A DNA stretch of 64,000 nt from Bacteroidales bacterium (GTDB taxonomy: Bacteria; Bacteroidota; Bacteroidia; Bacteroidales; P3): the NCBI GenBank assembly GCA_031257915.1, contig JAIRNR010000019.1, positions 1 through 64,000 on the forward strand. Reading direction: 5' to 3'. Below are positions 55,474 through 64,000 of this stretch, piece after piece. The position numbers were made by a program, and so were the translations under genes. How positions within the stretch are numbered: the first letter of the stretch is position 1; every line of letters begins with the position of its first letter. Under the pieces are notes generated by a model, which was not told the origin of the DNA, did not search any database, and worked only from the letters and a program-made list of their open reading frames with translations.

Positions 55474-56262
55474 ATGCTCTCAGCTACTAAAATAAAAGAA
55501 CTCAGGTCTTATCAGCAGAAGAAATTCCGCGATAAGACTTGTTTTTTTATTGCCGAAACACCCAAAGTAATTGACACATTACTTGCAGCGGGAGTAAAGG
55601 CTGTTGAAATTTACGCGTTGCCCTCATGGATTGCAGACTGCCGCACCCGCTTGTGTCTGCCCTCTACCGCCGTTGTTGAGATTTCCGAAAAGGAACTTGG
55701 GCGGATAAGCGGGCTTGTTACGCCAAATGAAGTGTTTGCCGTGTTTGAAGTGCCTCAAAGGAATGGCGGCTTTGCGGGCGAAGCAGCAAACAGCGATACA
55801 GCGAAAGGCATATCTCTTGTGCTTGACGATATTCGCGACCCCGGTAATATGGGAACAATCATACGTCTTGCGGACTGGTTTGGTATTGACAGAATTATTA
55901 CTTCGGAAAACAGTGCTGATGTTTTTCAGCCTAAATGCGTACAGGCATCTATGGGCTCAGTAGGCAATGTGCCTGTATATTGCGGTGATTTATCCGCATT
56001 GTCAGCAAAATTGCCGAAAAATTTTCCTGTTTACGGAACTTTTATGAATGGTGCCTCTATCTATAAGACGCCGCTTGAGCGCAGTAATGCATGGTTTGTT
56101 GTCGGCAATGAAGCGCACGGAATAAGTGCCGACCTTGCAAAGCGTGTAACACACAAAATTTCCATTCCGTCCTTTGTTGCCGCCGACAGGCGTTCTACGG
56201 TTGCGGAAAGTTTAAACGCCGCAATGGCAACTGCCGTAATCTGCTCGGAAGTGAGGCGGTGA
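55474..56262 (+). CDS. TrmH/SpoU family rRNA or tRNA 2'-O-methyltransferase
   Basis: 262 residues. The N-terminal substrate-binding domain (LSATKIKELRSYQQKKFRDK, FIAETPKVIDTLL) resembles RlmB-type proteins. The SPOUT domain has the three family motifs: LDDIRDPGNMGTIIRLADWFG, VVGNEAHGIS, and SIPSFV...ESLNAAMA. It transfers a methyl group from S-adenosylmethionine to a ribose 2'-OH. It follows rplI on the same strand and may be co-transcribed. Exact target nucleotide cannot be told; the symbol is left empty because RlmB and other TrmH relatives look alike. Confidence 0.88.
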   Translation: MLSATKIKELRSYQQKKFRDKTCFFIAETPKVIDTLLAAGVKAVEIYALPSWIADCRTRLCLPSTAVVEISEKELGRISGLVTPNEVFAVFEVPQRNGGFAGEAANSDTAKGISLVLDDIRDPGNMGTIIRLADWFGIDRIITSENSADVFQPKCVQASMGSVGNVPVYCGDLSALSAKLPKNFPVYGTFMNGASIYKTPLERSNAWFVVGNEAHGISADLAKRVTHKISIPSFVAADRRSTVAESLNAAMATAVICSEVRR

Positions 56263-56290
56263 GTTTTATGATTATCCGCAATTTTTCAGG

Positions 56291-56401
56291 GCTAACCTTA
56301 AGTTTGTAGTGAAATAAAACTGGGGCTTAATGGTCAAATATTAGGATGATTTGCGTTTAGATTGTAGTATAGATAAGGGTTTCAGGCAGAGCTAACCTTA
56401 A
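56291..56401. repeat. 11-bp direct repeat in the convergent intergenic region
   Basis: GCTAACCTTAA occurs at 56291-56301 and 56391-56401, exactly 100 bp apart, between two convergent genes. Nothing else was seen in this 142-bp gap. Confidence 0.35.
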
Positions 56402-56404
56402 AAA

Positions 56405-57193
56405 CTAAAATAGTGATTTTAATGTATCAGCAAGTCGGGCGGCAACGAAAAGATAATCGGAAAGGCGGTTAATGTATTTTTGGGCAAGAGAAGCGTTTTC
56501 CATGCCGTTTTCAGTGTTTTTTCTGTTTTCCGAATGCTCAATTTCAAACGAAACAATAAGACGCTCTAACCGTCTGCAAACTGTTCTGCACACATGTAGT
56601 TGAGACGCTGCTACATTGCCGTTCGGCAATATAAATTCTTTTAGCGGGGGCAGTGTTGCTTCTATACTGTTTATCTCCTGCTCTAATTTATCTACATTTT
56701 TTTCCGCTATGAATGTCAATGAAAACTGCTTGCCTGCACTCATATCCGACGCATAAAAGTTACCGAGCAAGAAAAGATCCTTTTGTATTCCTTCCAGAAA
56801 AGCCGCCATACGCGCCACCCCGCTTAAACTCTCCGCGCCTGCCGTAACCACATCTGCGCCATCCGTCACATCTACGCCGTTTGCACTGCTCACCGCACCC
56901 ACACCACAACTGTCAGTCACACCACAACTGTCAGTCACACCCACACTACAACTGTCAGTCACACCCACACCACAACTGTCAGTCACACCCGCACCACAAC
57001 TGTCAGTCACACCCGCACCACAACTGTCAGTCACACCCGCATCGCCGAGCCGCAAAAATGCCGCCGCAAGTCCAATATGCGAATTAAGTTCGTCTATCGT
57101 ACCATAAACTTCAACCTGCATATCTGCTTTTGAAACAGAACGACCACCCACAAGAGTAGTCGTTCCTTTATCACCTTTTTTTGTGTATATCAT
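56405..57193 (-). CDS. PduO-type cob(I)alamin adenosyltransferase with repeat insertion
   Basis: 262 residues from the ATG at 57191-57193 (the frame extends to a TTG four codons upstream). Conserved parts are MIYTKKGDKGTTTLVGG, VYGTIDELNSHIGLA, IQKDLFLLGNFYA, FILPNG, VCRTVCRRLERLIV and YINRLSDYLFVAAR, all typical of PduO-type enzymes, which make adenosylcobalamin from ATP and cob(I)alamin. Between helix 1 and helix 2, residues about 52-125 are an insertion containing six copies of GVTDSC. Normal PduO proteins have only a short loop there and are about 180-200 residues, so the insertion explains most of the extra length. Active-site segments are intact, so activity may persist. It is convergent with the methyltransferase. 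Confidence 0.9.
   Translation of the reverse strand: MIYTKKGDKGTTTLVGGRSVSKADMQVEVYGTIDELNSHIGLAAAFLRLGDAGVTDSCGAGVTDSCGAGVTDSCGVGVTDSCSVGVTDSCGVTDSCGVGAVSSANGVDVTDGADVVTAGAESLSGVARMAAFLEGIQKDLFLLGNFYASDMSAGKQFSLTFIAEKNVDKLEQEINSIEATLPPLKEFILPNGNVAASQLHVCRTVCRRLERLIVSFEIEHSENRKNTENGMENASLAQKYINRLSDYLFVAARLADTLKSLF
56906..57043. repeat. 24-bp minisatellite inside the adenosyltransferase gene
   Basis: ACAACTGTCAGTCACACC recurs at 56906, 56924, 56948, 56972, 56996 and 57020, with spacings of 18, 24, 24, 24 and 24. All are multiples of 3, so length changes would keep the frame. Each unit encodes GVTDSC. Confidence 0.9.
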
Positions 57194-57216
57194 CTGTTTA
57201 AACAAAAACCGTATTT

Positions 57217-59517
57217 TTAATTACCGGGTTTTGCAACTTCAATTTCCAATTTAGCGTCATTGCCCACAATCTTAAATTCCGTACGACGGTTAAGTGCGCG
57301 TTGTTCGGTAGTTGAATTAAGGGTTTTTATCTTATCGGGAGTCATTGTTTTAAGACAGTCGGGGTCGTCGTCGGGGCAAACAGGCTGTTCGGGACCATAA
57401 CCCGCATACGTTATGCGGTCTAAGGAAATACCATGTTCAACAAGGTAATTAACAACCGCATGCGCACGATTTAATGAAAGCGTTTTATTATGAGCAAGCG
57501 AACCCGTAACATCTGTGTGTCCCGATACCTCAATTTGCAACGAAGGCGCATCCGTCATAAGTTTAACAAGACGGTCAAGTTCTATAAACGAGGCAGGCAA
57601 CAGCACATACTTATCAACCTCAAAGAATACGTTGCGCAAAACAACCTTGCTGCCAACCGTTACATTCTTTAATGGAAATTCCTTATAGACTTCCATATAT
57701 TCGGCGTCTGCAAGCGGAATATCAAAATTTTCAGAGTGGAATAAGTAACCCTCTTTCTTAACTGTAATACCGTAGTTATGACCTGCAGGCAAAGCAATCG
57801 TAAAACGTCCTGTTTTTAAATTTGATTCAAATACGGCAATTTCAACACCAAGATCGTTATCAACCATTGAAATAGGCGCACCGAGCGGAACTTTTGTCTG
57901 GTCATCGTAAACAAAGCCTTTCAGTAACGTTATCGGTGTAACTTCAATAGTAGCCGCCGCTTCAACAACTGTTTCGCCGACCGGCTCTGTTATGTAAGCA
58001 ATAAGCTGGTCCTCACTCTGCGTTATAACGCCCTTTTCCTCGCCAAGATAAGTTACTTTGTAGATGTCGTAACCACCGTAGTTATCAGCAGTCTTATCTA
58101 TATGCCGACTGCCGCCCAACCTTTCGGAAGAAAAATATGCCGCCTTGCCGCTCAAGGTACGTGTAAAAAACATTTCGTTTTCTACCGTATTTACGGGCCA
58201 GCCCACATTTGTCGGCTTTGACCAGTTGCCTGCAGAATCCTGCATTGTAAAGAATATATCCAAACCACCCATTGTAGGATGTCCGTCCGAAGCAAAATAC
58301 ATGCTCTTTCCATCCGGCATAATAGACGCACACATATCGTTGCCGGCAGTATTTATTACAGGTCCTATATTCTTAGGTTCAGTCCAGTTATTATTGCTGT
58401 CCTTTTTGCAATACCAAATATCGTAACCGCCGTAACCACCCTCACGGTCGGAAACAAAGTAAACCGTACGCTCATCAAAGGTATAGGATATAGTCTTGTC
58501 GTGATTTTTTTTCGTCATGACGAGTTTACCTTCATTGCCGAGAGCAGGCTTATCCCATGTAGTATCGTCTGACTTTGAAGTGTAAATAAGACCTTCTCTT
58601 TTTATACCCCTGTGAATAAATATACGATTTCCATCCATTGAAAGTCCCGAAGTTCCATCGTGTCCGTCCGTGTTAACTACCGACAGATTTCTCACTATCC
58701 AGTTTGTATCCTCATTTGTACTGCGGGTCGCTTTATAGACATCTTCAAAAAAATATCCGGACGACGGGTCTATTTTTCCACCTGTGGAGCCGGGACGGAT
58801 GGACGTAAAATACATTGTAAGTTCGTCGGAAGAAAGTACGGAAGCATAATCGCCGGAAGTAGTATTTACCACCGTTCCGAGATTGTCAATAAAAACACGC
58901 TCCGGCTTTTTAAGACGTGCCTTTGTATATTGCGCCGCTTTAAGCCATTTTGTTACATACTCCGTATCATTAGTATCCATTGCAGGCAATGTAAGGCAGT
59001 GTGTAAACGTATTTATCGCAGAATCGACAAGATACTTTGAAAGCAAAACTCTGCCAAGGTACATCATTGCGTCCTTATTCTGCGAATCTATTTGCAACGC
59101 TTTAACCAAATATGGCTCGGATTGCAACCTTGTAGATGTAGAGATACAAAGTGTCTTGCCAAGCAAAACGTTTAAAAGTAAATTGTTCGGAAGCATTTCC
59201 TGCGCCTGCATAAGGTACGGAATGGCTTGAACACGCATACCCTGTTCATAGTAATAAAGTCCCGATTTGTAATAATCGTTGAACTGTTTGTACGACTTAC
59301 TGCCATCAAAACTTTGTTTTGATATGGGAGTACCTTTCCCTGCATATCCTTTTTGCGTTTCCGTTAGTATCCATGCAGGATTTTTAGCTTTCTTCAAACT
59401 TTTAGGACCTATAGCACTGTTTAATCTGTCGGCTGTTGTCTGTGCCGAAATTATTGTTGATACTGAAAAAACAGACAACATACACAAAAAAACAATTCTC
59501 AAAATATTATTCTTCAT
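57217..59517 (-). CDS. PorE-like TPR/beta-propeller/OmpA outer membrane protein
   Basis: 766 residues from the ATG at 59515-59517. Signal peptide (cleavage near IISAQ). Residues about 70-200 are TPR-like helices (YYKSGLYYYEQGMRVQAIPYLMQAQEMLP). About 210-510 are WD40-like PD40 propeller units (SDELTMYFTS, YTFDERTVYFVSDREGGYGGYDIWY, PDGKSMYFASDG). About 540-620 are a carboxypeptidase-regulatory-like domain (LLKGFVYDDQTKVPLGAPIS). The last ~130 residues are an OmpA domain (FFEVDKYVLLPASF, EVSGHTDVTGS, NRAHAVVNYLVEHGI). This order matches PorE of the T9SS, which links the secretion machinery to peptidoglycan; it is also the pattern of a broader family, so identity as PorE is likely but not certain. 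Confidence 0.85.
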   Translation of the reverse strand: MKNNILRIVFLCMLSVFSVSTIISAQTTADRLNSAIGPKSLKKAKNPAWILTETQKGYAGKGTPISKQSFDGSKSYKQFNDYYKSGLYYYEQGMRVQAIPYLMQAQEMLPNNLLLNVLLGKTLCISTSTRLQSEPYLVKALQIDSQNKDAMMYLGRVLLSKYLVDSAINTFTHCLTLPAMDTNDTEYVTKWLKAAQYTKARLKKPERVFIDNLGTVVNTTSGDYASVLSSDELTMYFTSIRPGSTGGKIDPSSGYFFEDVYKATRSTNEDTNWIVRNLSVVNTDGHDGTSGLSMDGNRIFIHRGIKREGLIYTSKSDDTTWDKPALGNEGKLVMTKKNHDKTISYTFDERTVYFVSDREGGYGGYDIWYCKKDSNNNWTEPKNIGPVINTAGNDMCASIMPDGKSMYFASDGHPTMGGLDIFFTMQDSAGNWSKPTNVGWPVNTVENEMFFTRTLSGKAAYFSSERLGGSRHIDKTADNYGGYDIYKVTYLGEEKGVITQSEDQLIAYITEPVGETVVEAAATIEVTPITLLKGFVYDDQTKVPLGAPISMVDNDLGVEIAVFESNLKTGRFTIALPAGHNYGITVKKEGYLFHSENFDIPLADAEYMEVYKEFPLKNVTVGSKVVLRNVFFEVDKYVLLPASFIELDRLVKLMTDAPSLQIEVSGHTDVTGSLAHNKTLSLNRAHAVVNYLVEHGISLDRITYAGYGPEQPVCPDDDPDCLKTMTPDKIKTLNSTTEQRALNRRTEFKIVGNDAKLEIEVAKPGN

Positions 59518-59532
59518 TTTGTACACTTCTTA

Positions 59533-60630
59533 TTACTTACACTGACGAATATATGGCTTTGCAGCCTCAATTCCCATTTCTACTGCCTTTTTCCAGTCGG
59601 CGCAGGCACCCGCTTTGTCACGAGTCATTTCTCTAAAATTGCCGCGATTAAGATAAGCATTTCCATTATTCGGCATAAGTTCAACGGCACGGTTGCCGTT
59701 AACAAGTGCGTTTTGATAATCGAATAATTTGTAATACGCATCACCTCTGTTCATATAAGCAAAACCGTACTGTGCATTTATTTCAAGACAACTTGTGAAA
59801 TCTTCTATTGCCTTTTCAAACTCCATCATTTCGTAGTACGTGAGACCACGCAGATTATAGGTAAAATAATTTTTGTTATCAAGTTCCAACGATTTGTTGT
59901 ATGCCGCAAGCGACTTGTCGAACTCCCCTGCTTTACGGTATGCACTGCCGAGATTATTGAAAAAAAACACTTTTGACGAATCATACATACATGCTTTTTC
60001 GTAATCCGCAGCAGCTTTTGAATACTCGTCAAGTTGTCTGTACGAACTGCCCCTGTCATTATAGGCATAAACATAATCGGGCTTAAAACGAATTGCACGG
60101 TCATAATCCTCTATCGCTTTTCGATATTCGCCTTTTTCAAAGTTCAACCCCCCATGATAATACGAAGCATAAGCGTTTGTGCTGTCGACTTTTACAGCAC
60201 TTCCGTAATCGTTAAATGCATCATCTTTCCTGTTTTGCAGATAATATACCTGCGCACGACCGAAAAAAGCATTTGAAGAATTCGGATTTATCTCTATTGC
60301 TTTTGAAAAATCCTCTATTGCACCGTCAAGATTCTTTAACTCTTTTTTTGCAGAAGCGCGATTTATGTATGCTTTTTCATAATCGGGATTCAGTTTAATT
60401 GCTTCATCAAACTTAATTATTGCTTCTTTAAAATTATTTGCGCTTAAAAGATTTACCCCCTCATTATACGCCTTTTCGTCAAGATGTTCGTCAATCGTTG
60501 ATGCCTTTATGACTTCTTCTTCAGGCTCCGCTTCTGCTGCCGGCGGATTATCAGAGGGTTGCTGTGCGAAAATAAATCCACCCAAGAAAAAACTTGCCGT
60601 AAAAATAGCAATTTCTTTTATTTTTATCAT
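59533..60630 (-). CDS. Secreted TPR-repeat protein
   Basis: 365 residues. Signal peptide, an acidic Pro/Glu spacer, then about eight tandem tetratricopeptide repeats covering residues 55-360 (FKEAIIKFDEAIKLNPDYEK, AIEDFSKAIEINPNSSNA, AIEDYDRAIRFKPDYVYA and similar). No other domain. TPR proteins scaffold partner proteins. Its gene lies 15 bp upstream of the PorE-like gene on the same strand, so both are probably made together and may work together in the envelope. A -7 element lies 28 nt before the start. Confidence 0.85.
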   Translation of the reverse strand: MIKIKEIAIFTASFFLGGFIFAQQPSDNPPAAEAEPEEEVIKASTIDEHLDEKAYNEGVNLLSANNFKEAIIKFDEAIKLNPDYEKAYINRASAKKELKNLDGAIEDFSKAIEINPNSSNAFFGRAQVYYLQNRKDDAFNDYGSAVKVDSTNAYASYYHGGLNFEKGEYRKAIEDYDRAIRFKPDYVYAYNDRGSSYRQLDEYSKAAADYEKACMYDSSKVFFFNNLGSAYRKAGEFDKSLAAYNKSLELDNKNYFTYNLRGLTYYEMMEFEKAIEDFTSCLEINAQYGFAYMNRGDAYYKLFDYQNALVNGNRAVELMPNNGNAYLNRGNFREMTRDKAGACADWKKAVEMGIEAAKPYIRQCK

Positions 60631-60657
60631 AATGCTAATCAGTTTCTATTCTTCTGA

Positions 60658-60665
60658 CAAATATA
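60658..60665 (-). promoter_or_regulatory. -7 element TATATTTG for the TPR / PorE-like operon
   Basis: The complement matches TAnnTTTG, 28 nt upstream of the TPR gene start. No TTG at the -33 distance. Confidence 0.45.
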
Positions 60666-60769
60666 CGAATTCTCAATGTTAATTTTTGTTAAAAACTCCT
60701 TCTGACTTTGGGCAATCGAGCAAGTTTATTTACTTTGCCGAATGTTGGCGACTTCATTGCGAAGCAATT

Positions 60770-61780
60770 TTAATGCGTTGACCATTTCTTCTGATTTTGC
60801 CATTTACCTACTACTTCCGCCATATCCTGAGGTAATTCGCTATCAAAAGTCATTCTTTCTTTTTTAGCCGGATGGATAAAGCCGAGCGTTTTTGCGTGTA
60901 ATGCCTGACGCGGCATTATGGAAAAGCAATTTTCAACAAACTGTTTGTATCGTGTAAAAACAGTGCCCTTAACTATTTCCATTCCGCCATATACTTCATC
61001 GGCAAAAAGCGGATGCTTTATATATCTGAAATGTGCGCGGATTTGATGGGTACGCCCTGTTTCAAGCCGACATTCAACAAGTGTAACATAGTCAAAACGC
61101 TCTATTACTTTGTAATGGGTGACTGCGTGTTTGCCTTTATCGCCGTCAGGATATACTGCCATTATTTTACGATCTTTCGCAGAACGGTCTATATTGCCTG
61201 TAATTGTGCCTTCGGGTTCTTCAATATCGCCCCAGACAAGGGCATAGTACGTTCGGTCAGCCGTGTGTTCATAAAATTGCTTTGCAAGAAATGTTTGCGC
61301 GATTTCGTTTTTCGCAACAAGGAGTAATCCCGATGTATTTTTGTCTATCCGATGTACAAGCAACGGAGCCGCATTAAGATAATAATACAACGCATGTACG
61401 AGCGTTCCCGTAAAATTGCCGAACCCCGGATGAACAACCATACCTGCGGCTTTATTTACAACTAATAAATCATCATCTTCATAAACAATATCAAGCGGAA
61501 TATTTTCAGGATATATTTCCTTATCACGCGGCGGATGCGGAAGAACAATGCTGATTACATCGTTCGGACGAACTTTGTAATTTGATTTTACAGGACTGTC
61601 ATTTACAATGATACTTCCAGCCGCAGCCGCATTTTGAATACGATTGCGGGATGTACCGGACATTCTGTCAAACAGAAATTTATCTATACGTAACGGCGTC
61701 TGTCCTTTGTCGGCAGTAAAATGAAAATGTTCGTACAGTTCCTGCTCGTCGGCAATATCAATATCTTCTTCTGTTACCAT
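60770..61780 (-). CDS. rluD: RluD-type pseudouridine synthase
   Basis: 336 residues. The N-terminal S4 RNA-binding domain is about 28-80 (RIDKFLFDRMSGTSRNRIQN). The catalytic domain has DDLLVVNKAAGMVVHPG and HRIDKNTSGLLLVAKN, with D146 as catalytic aspartate. ETGRTHQIRAHF is present near 245. The family forms pseudouridines in 23S rRNA helix 69 or similar sites. The start overlaps the stop of the upstream T9SS gene by 7 bp. In Bacteroidales an rluD gene commonly sits near a PASTA-domain gene, which is also seen here. Confidence 0.92.
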   Translation of the reverse strand: MVTEEDIDIADEQELYEHFHFTADKGQTPLRIDKFLFDRMSGTSRNRIQNAAAAGSIIVNDSPVKSNYKVRPNDVISIVLPHPPRDKEIYPENIPLDIVYEDDDLLVVNKAAGMVVHPGFGNFTGTLVHALYYYLNAAPLLVHRIDKNTSGLLLVAKNEIAQTFLAKQFYEHTADRTYYALVWGDIEEPEGTITGNIDRSAKDRKIMAVYPDGDKGKHAVTHYKVIERFDYVTLVECRLETGRTHQIRAHFRYIKHPLFADEVYGGMEIVKGTVFTRYKQFVENCFSIMPRQALHAKTLGFIHPAKKERMTFDSELPQDMAEVVGKWQNQKKWSTH

Positions 61781-63822
61781 ACGATAATTTTTGTGCTGTA
61801 AATACCAGCCTTGACGAAGTACATTCCCCGCGGCAGTGTTTTAACTGATATTGACAACTGCCCGCTTTCTACTTTTACAGTTGCAGAAAGTACCGTTCTG
61901 CCGCTAATATCCGATATGTACAATGGCATTGTTGCCGTTATCTGTTGAGGAAATTTTAATGTTATATTATCTGTTGCAGGATTCGGAAACACCTGTATTT
62001 TTAACTGTTCCCTTGCTGTATTTTGCACTGTTTCGTTATTTGTTTTCTGCGGTGCGCCAAAAAACGGACGAACCATTGCTGTTCCGAAATAATAGGGAGT
62101 TTGCCATTCCCAATCCATTATATCGGAATTATAATAATAGTATTTTGAGTATTCGGAGGAATTATTGTTTTGGTCAAAACCGATATTTAAAAATTGCGAA
62201 GTTTTTTGTTTTATACCCCAAAAGTAAGTTGCCGGCGGTAAAATAAGCGTATCTGCAAAATAATATTTCACGAAACCATTATTTTCATCCGAATACCGCA
62301 CTGTCACATTTATAATACTGTCTATTAGATTTTCCGGTGTTCTGTTTTGTTCGGATGCCGTCCAAATATAAATATTAAAAGATACTTCGTTATAATTATT
62401 ATGTGATTTATTAAAACAGATATTTAATCCCGACAAAGTGTCCTGTCTGACTAATGTGAATGCACCTGCAACAATACTGTTTGCTGATGTAAATCCTAAT
62501 CCCTGTTCGGAAGTACCGTCGTCAAAAGCAAATTCGCGCCCGAAGATTTGCCTTGTGCGGACAGTGTCATTTGCAGGAATAAGGTCTGTCAGTATTCCTG
62601 ATTTCAGAACATGCGTTATCTCGTATTCTTTTTCTCCATTGGCTACATCGGGGAAAGAATATTGTTGCGACCGTGTTGAAATATCGGGATTCATATAAAA
62701 ACCGTTAACATTGTAAGGATAAATATTTGCGTTTGCTTCACCTGTTTGCGGCTCCCGCGACACTTCCTGTCCTGTTGCAACATCAACTATCGTGTTATAA
62801 TAACGGCAACTAAGCGTATTTGCGCTTAAATTTGCTGCTTTGAACGAAATAACATCTTTTATTATGGTTGAATCAAATTGATTGTACGGAATGGCGGTGT
62901 AACCATTTAAAAGCGTTTGCGGCACACTGACAAAAGCAACGTCACCGACTGTTGTTTCGGTTTGTGTTCTGCCTGCACTTAAATAAACATAATCTATATG
63001 CCACTGCCCCCCGCCCGTTCTCAAAGAAGAGTTTACCGATGAATATGCTTTGAAACGAAATTTAAAATCACTTGAATAAAAATATTGTTGATTCATTGGA
63101 ATTACAACCTTTGTGAAAAAATTTTTTTGCTGCTGCGGATATTGCGCACTGTCGCATATCGGACACATTTCTTTCAGAGACATTCCTGCCGTTTCCCATA
63201 CAGGCGACCATATACCAAAGGTGTCGTATTTAGTGTAAAATTCCAATACTAATCGGTCCTCAAAAGCGGGACGATAACCAATTTGTTCACCACTCCACGA
63301 TGAACCGATACCGCCGCCGGGCTGAAAATAAAAACTCAGTACTATGGAATCACTTACCGAAACCGCCTTTGGATACGGCGTAAATATTGAGTCTAAGCGA
63401 ATTGTTTGAGATGTTAAAATATCGGCTTCAAAAACAGAGCCGCTTTCAGGAGCGGATTTGTAAATTTCGCCGTTTTCGTCTAAAGCATCAAATGTCGCAA
63501 CGCCTGTTGTCGGCGGGAAAATACCGAATGTACGATTTATAAAAACAACTGATTCTTTCCACTTTGTCGGGTCGGGGAAAGGGTCTGAATTTGAAAAATC
63601 ATCTATAAACGGAAGTGTGAGAACCGTATCCTGCTTTGTTTTTTGAGCAGCAATTCTCTTTTTTAGTTGGGCTTTTACATCTGCCGTACCGAGCTGCGCA
63701 TTGTGCGACAGTGTACGGAGTTCGGGAATCGACTGTTGCGCTACCTGTGTTGCCTCCACCTGTTGTATTAACACACTTTGTAAGAATATTGCGAACAGTA
63801 TTGCTAATATTTTTTTTGTCAT
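61774..63822 (-). CDS. T9SS type A cargo protein (682 aa)
   Basis: Signal peptide, then about 600 residues of beta-rich sequence, with jelly-roll-like regions (FIDDFSNSDPFPDPTKWKES, RLVLEFYTKYDTFGIW) and a C-terminal type A sorting domain (IQVFPNPATDNITLKFP, LYISDISGRTVLSA, LPRGMYFVKAGI). It is predicted to be exported by T9SS. The N-terminal jelly-roll (SNSDPFPDPTKW..) is like choice-of-anchor or cleaved-adhesin domains. It sits between the PASTA gene (15 bp upstream) and rluD (7-bp overlap), so it has been inserted into, or is a regular member of, an otherwise conserved gene order. Function unknown. Confidence 0.85.
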   Translation of the reverse strand: MTKKILAILFAIFLQSVLIQQVEATQVAQQSIPELRTLSHNAQLGTADVKAQLKKRIAAQKTKQDTVLTLPFIDDFSNSDPFPDPTKWKESVVFINRTFGIFPPTTGVATFDALDENGEIYKSAPESGSVFEADILTSQTIRLDSIFTPYPKAVSVSDSIVLSFYFQPGGGIGSSWSGEQIGYRPAFEDRLVLEFYTKYDTFGIWSPVWETAGMSLKEMCPICDSAQYPQQQKNFFTKVVIPMNQQYFYSSDFKFRFKAYSSVNSSLRTGGGQWHIDYVYLSAGRTQTETTVGDVAFVSVPQTLLNGYTAIPYNQFDSTIIKDVISFKAANLSANTLSCRYYNTIVDVATGQEVSREPQTGEANANIYPYNVNGFYMNPDISTRSQQYSFPDVANGEKEYEITHVLKSGILTDLIPANDTVRTRQIFGREFAFDDGTSEQGLGFTSANSIVAGAFTLVRQDTLSGLNICFNKSHNNYNEVSFNIYIWTASEQNRTPENLIDSIINVTVRYSDENNGFVKYYFADTLILPPATYFWGIKQKTSQFLNIGFDQNNNSSEYSKYYYYNSDIMDWEWQTPYYFGTAMVRPFFGAPQKTNNETVQNTAREQLKIQVFPNPATDNITLKFPQQITATMPLYISDISGRTVLSATVKVESGQLSISVKTLPRGMYFVKAGIYSTKIIVW

Positions 63823-63837
63823 TATCTGCTGTTTTAA

Positions 63838-64000
63838 TTATCGCTGTCACCACCCATATTATTATCCTCATCACTTATATCGTCGCTGCTGTCGCCACCG
63901 CCGTCACCGACTTCAAGCGTTACAGTTGACCATTGTGGAATTTTTTCACCGGGAGCAATTATACGCCCTTTGTAATACTGCTCAACAACTGCTTTTCCCA
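63838..64000 (-). CDS. PASTA-domain protein, C-terminal fragment (continues beyond the right edge)
   Basis: Only the last 54 codons are in the window. They read as the end of a PASTA domain (VVEQYYKGRIIAPGEKIPQW, then STVTLEVGDG) followed by an acidic, Gly/Ser-rich tail (SSDDISDEDNNMGGDSDN). PASTA domains bind cell-wall muropeptides or beta-lactam-like groups. The stop codon is at 63838-63840, and the T9SS cargo gene starts 15 bp later on the same strand. Confidence 0.75.

Noticed and set aside
56906-57043. CRISPR-like regular repeats
   Set aside because: The unit is 24 bp (one spacing of 18) with no unique spacers, is in frame inside an enzyme gene, and there are no cas genes.
1-64000. tRNA or rRNA genes
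   Set aside because: No cloverleaf, TTCGAATC-type arm or rRNA stretch was noticed on either strand; a tRNAscan run would be decisive.

Overview
The window is a Bacteroidota chromosome segment, most likely Bacteroidales. Four things point there. Many predicted exported proteins end in type IX secretion (T9SS) sorting domains, five of type A and one of type B (gliding-motility C-terminal type), with a sixth type A domain surviving as an orphan. There is a SusC/SusD pair. There is a PorE-like TPR/propeller/OmpA protein. Upstream regions repeatedly carry the Bacteroidota -7 promoter element TAnnTTTG, in two cases with a TTG exactly 20 nt upstream. The DNA is AT-rich. I saw no rRNA, tRNA, CRISPR array or insertion sequence.

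Layout. 1-8.5 kb: three large secreted proteins, including a tandemly repeated adhesin-like protein cut by the left edge; a 13-G tract lies between two divergent genes. 8.5-16 kb: housekeeping metabolism (fused glycogen synthase/phosphorylase, class I fumarase, glycyl-tRNA synthetase). 16-21 kb: accessory island with a Fic protein and a divergent AAA/DUF4143 ATPase, an orphan T9SS tail, and a very AT-rich Xre-ImmA metallopeptidase plus PIN-domain pair. 21-42 kb: one long minus-strand polysaccharide utilization locus (PUL), read as SusC, SusD, surface lipoprotein, GH128-like hydrolase, two paralogous carbohydrate-binding-like proteins, two giant modular proteins (1823 and 1456 aa) with MBG-repeat arrays, and a GH16 hydrolase. 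GH16 with GH128 suggests beta-1,3-glucan (laminarin-like) use. A very strong terminator hairpin sits inside the locus at about 33.45 kb.

42-43.4 kb holds small genes and broken remnants. 43.4-47.4 kb is a tightly overlapping four-gene operon (arginase-like protein, short P1B metal ATPase, QueH, LolD-like ATPase). 47.4-56.3 kb is information processing: trpS, hflX, infB, nusA, and divergently rpsF-rpsR-rplI plus an RNA methyltransferase. The nusA and rpsF promoters are back to back. nusA begins with a strand-specific terminator hairpin, and rpsF has a structured leader. 56.4-64 kb: a PduO-type cobalamin adenosyltransferase carrying a 24-bp tandem-repeat insertion, a PorE-like envelope protein with a TPR partner, an RluD-type pseudouridine synthase overlapping a T9SS cargo gene, and the end of a PASTA-domain gene.

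The most notable points are the giant MBG proteins built into a beta-glucan PUL, the in-frame Cys-containing repeat in the adenosyltransferase, the nusA attenuator-like hairpin, the repeat/palindrome architecture over the fic promoter, and the Xre-ImmA/PIN toxin-antitoxin-like pair. All calls come from reading the sequence; no database search was run.
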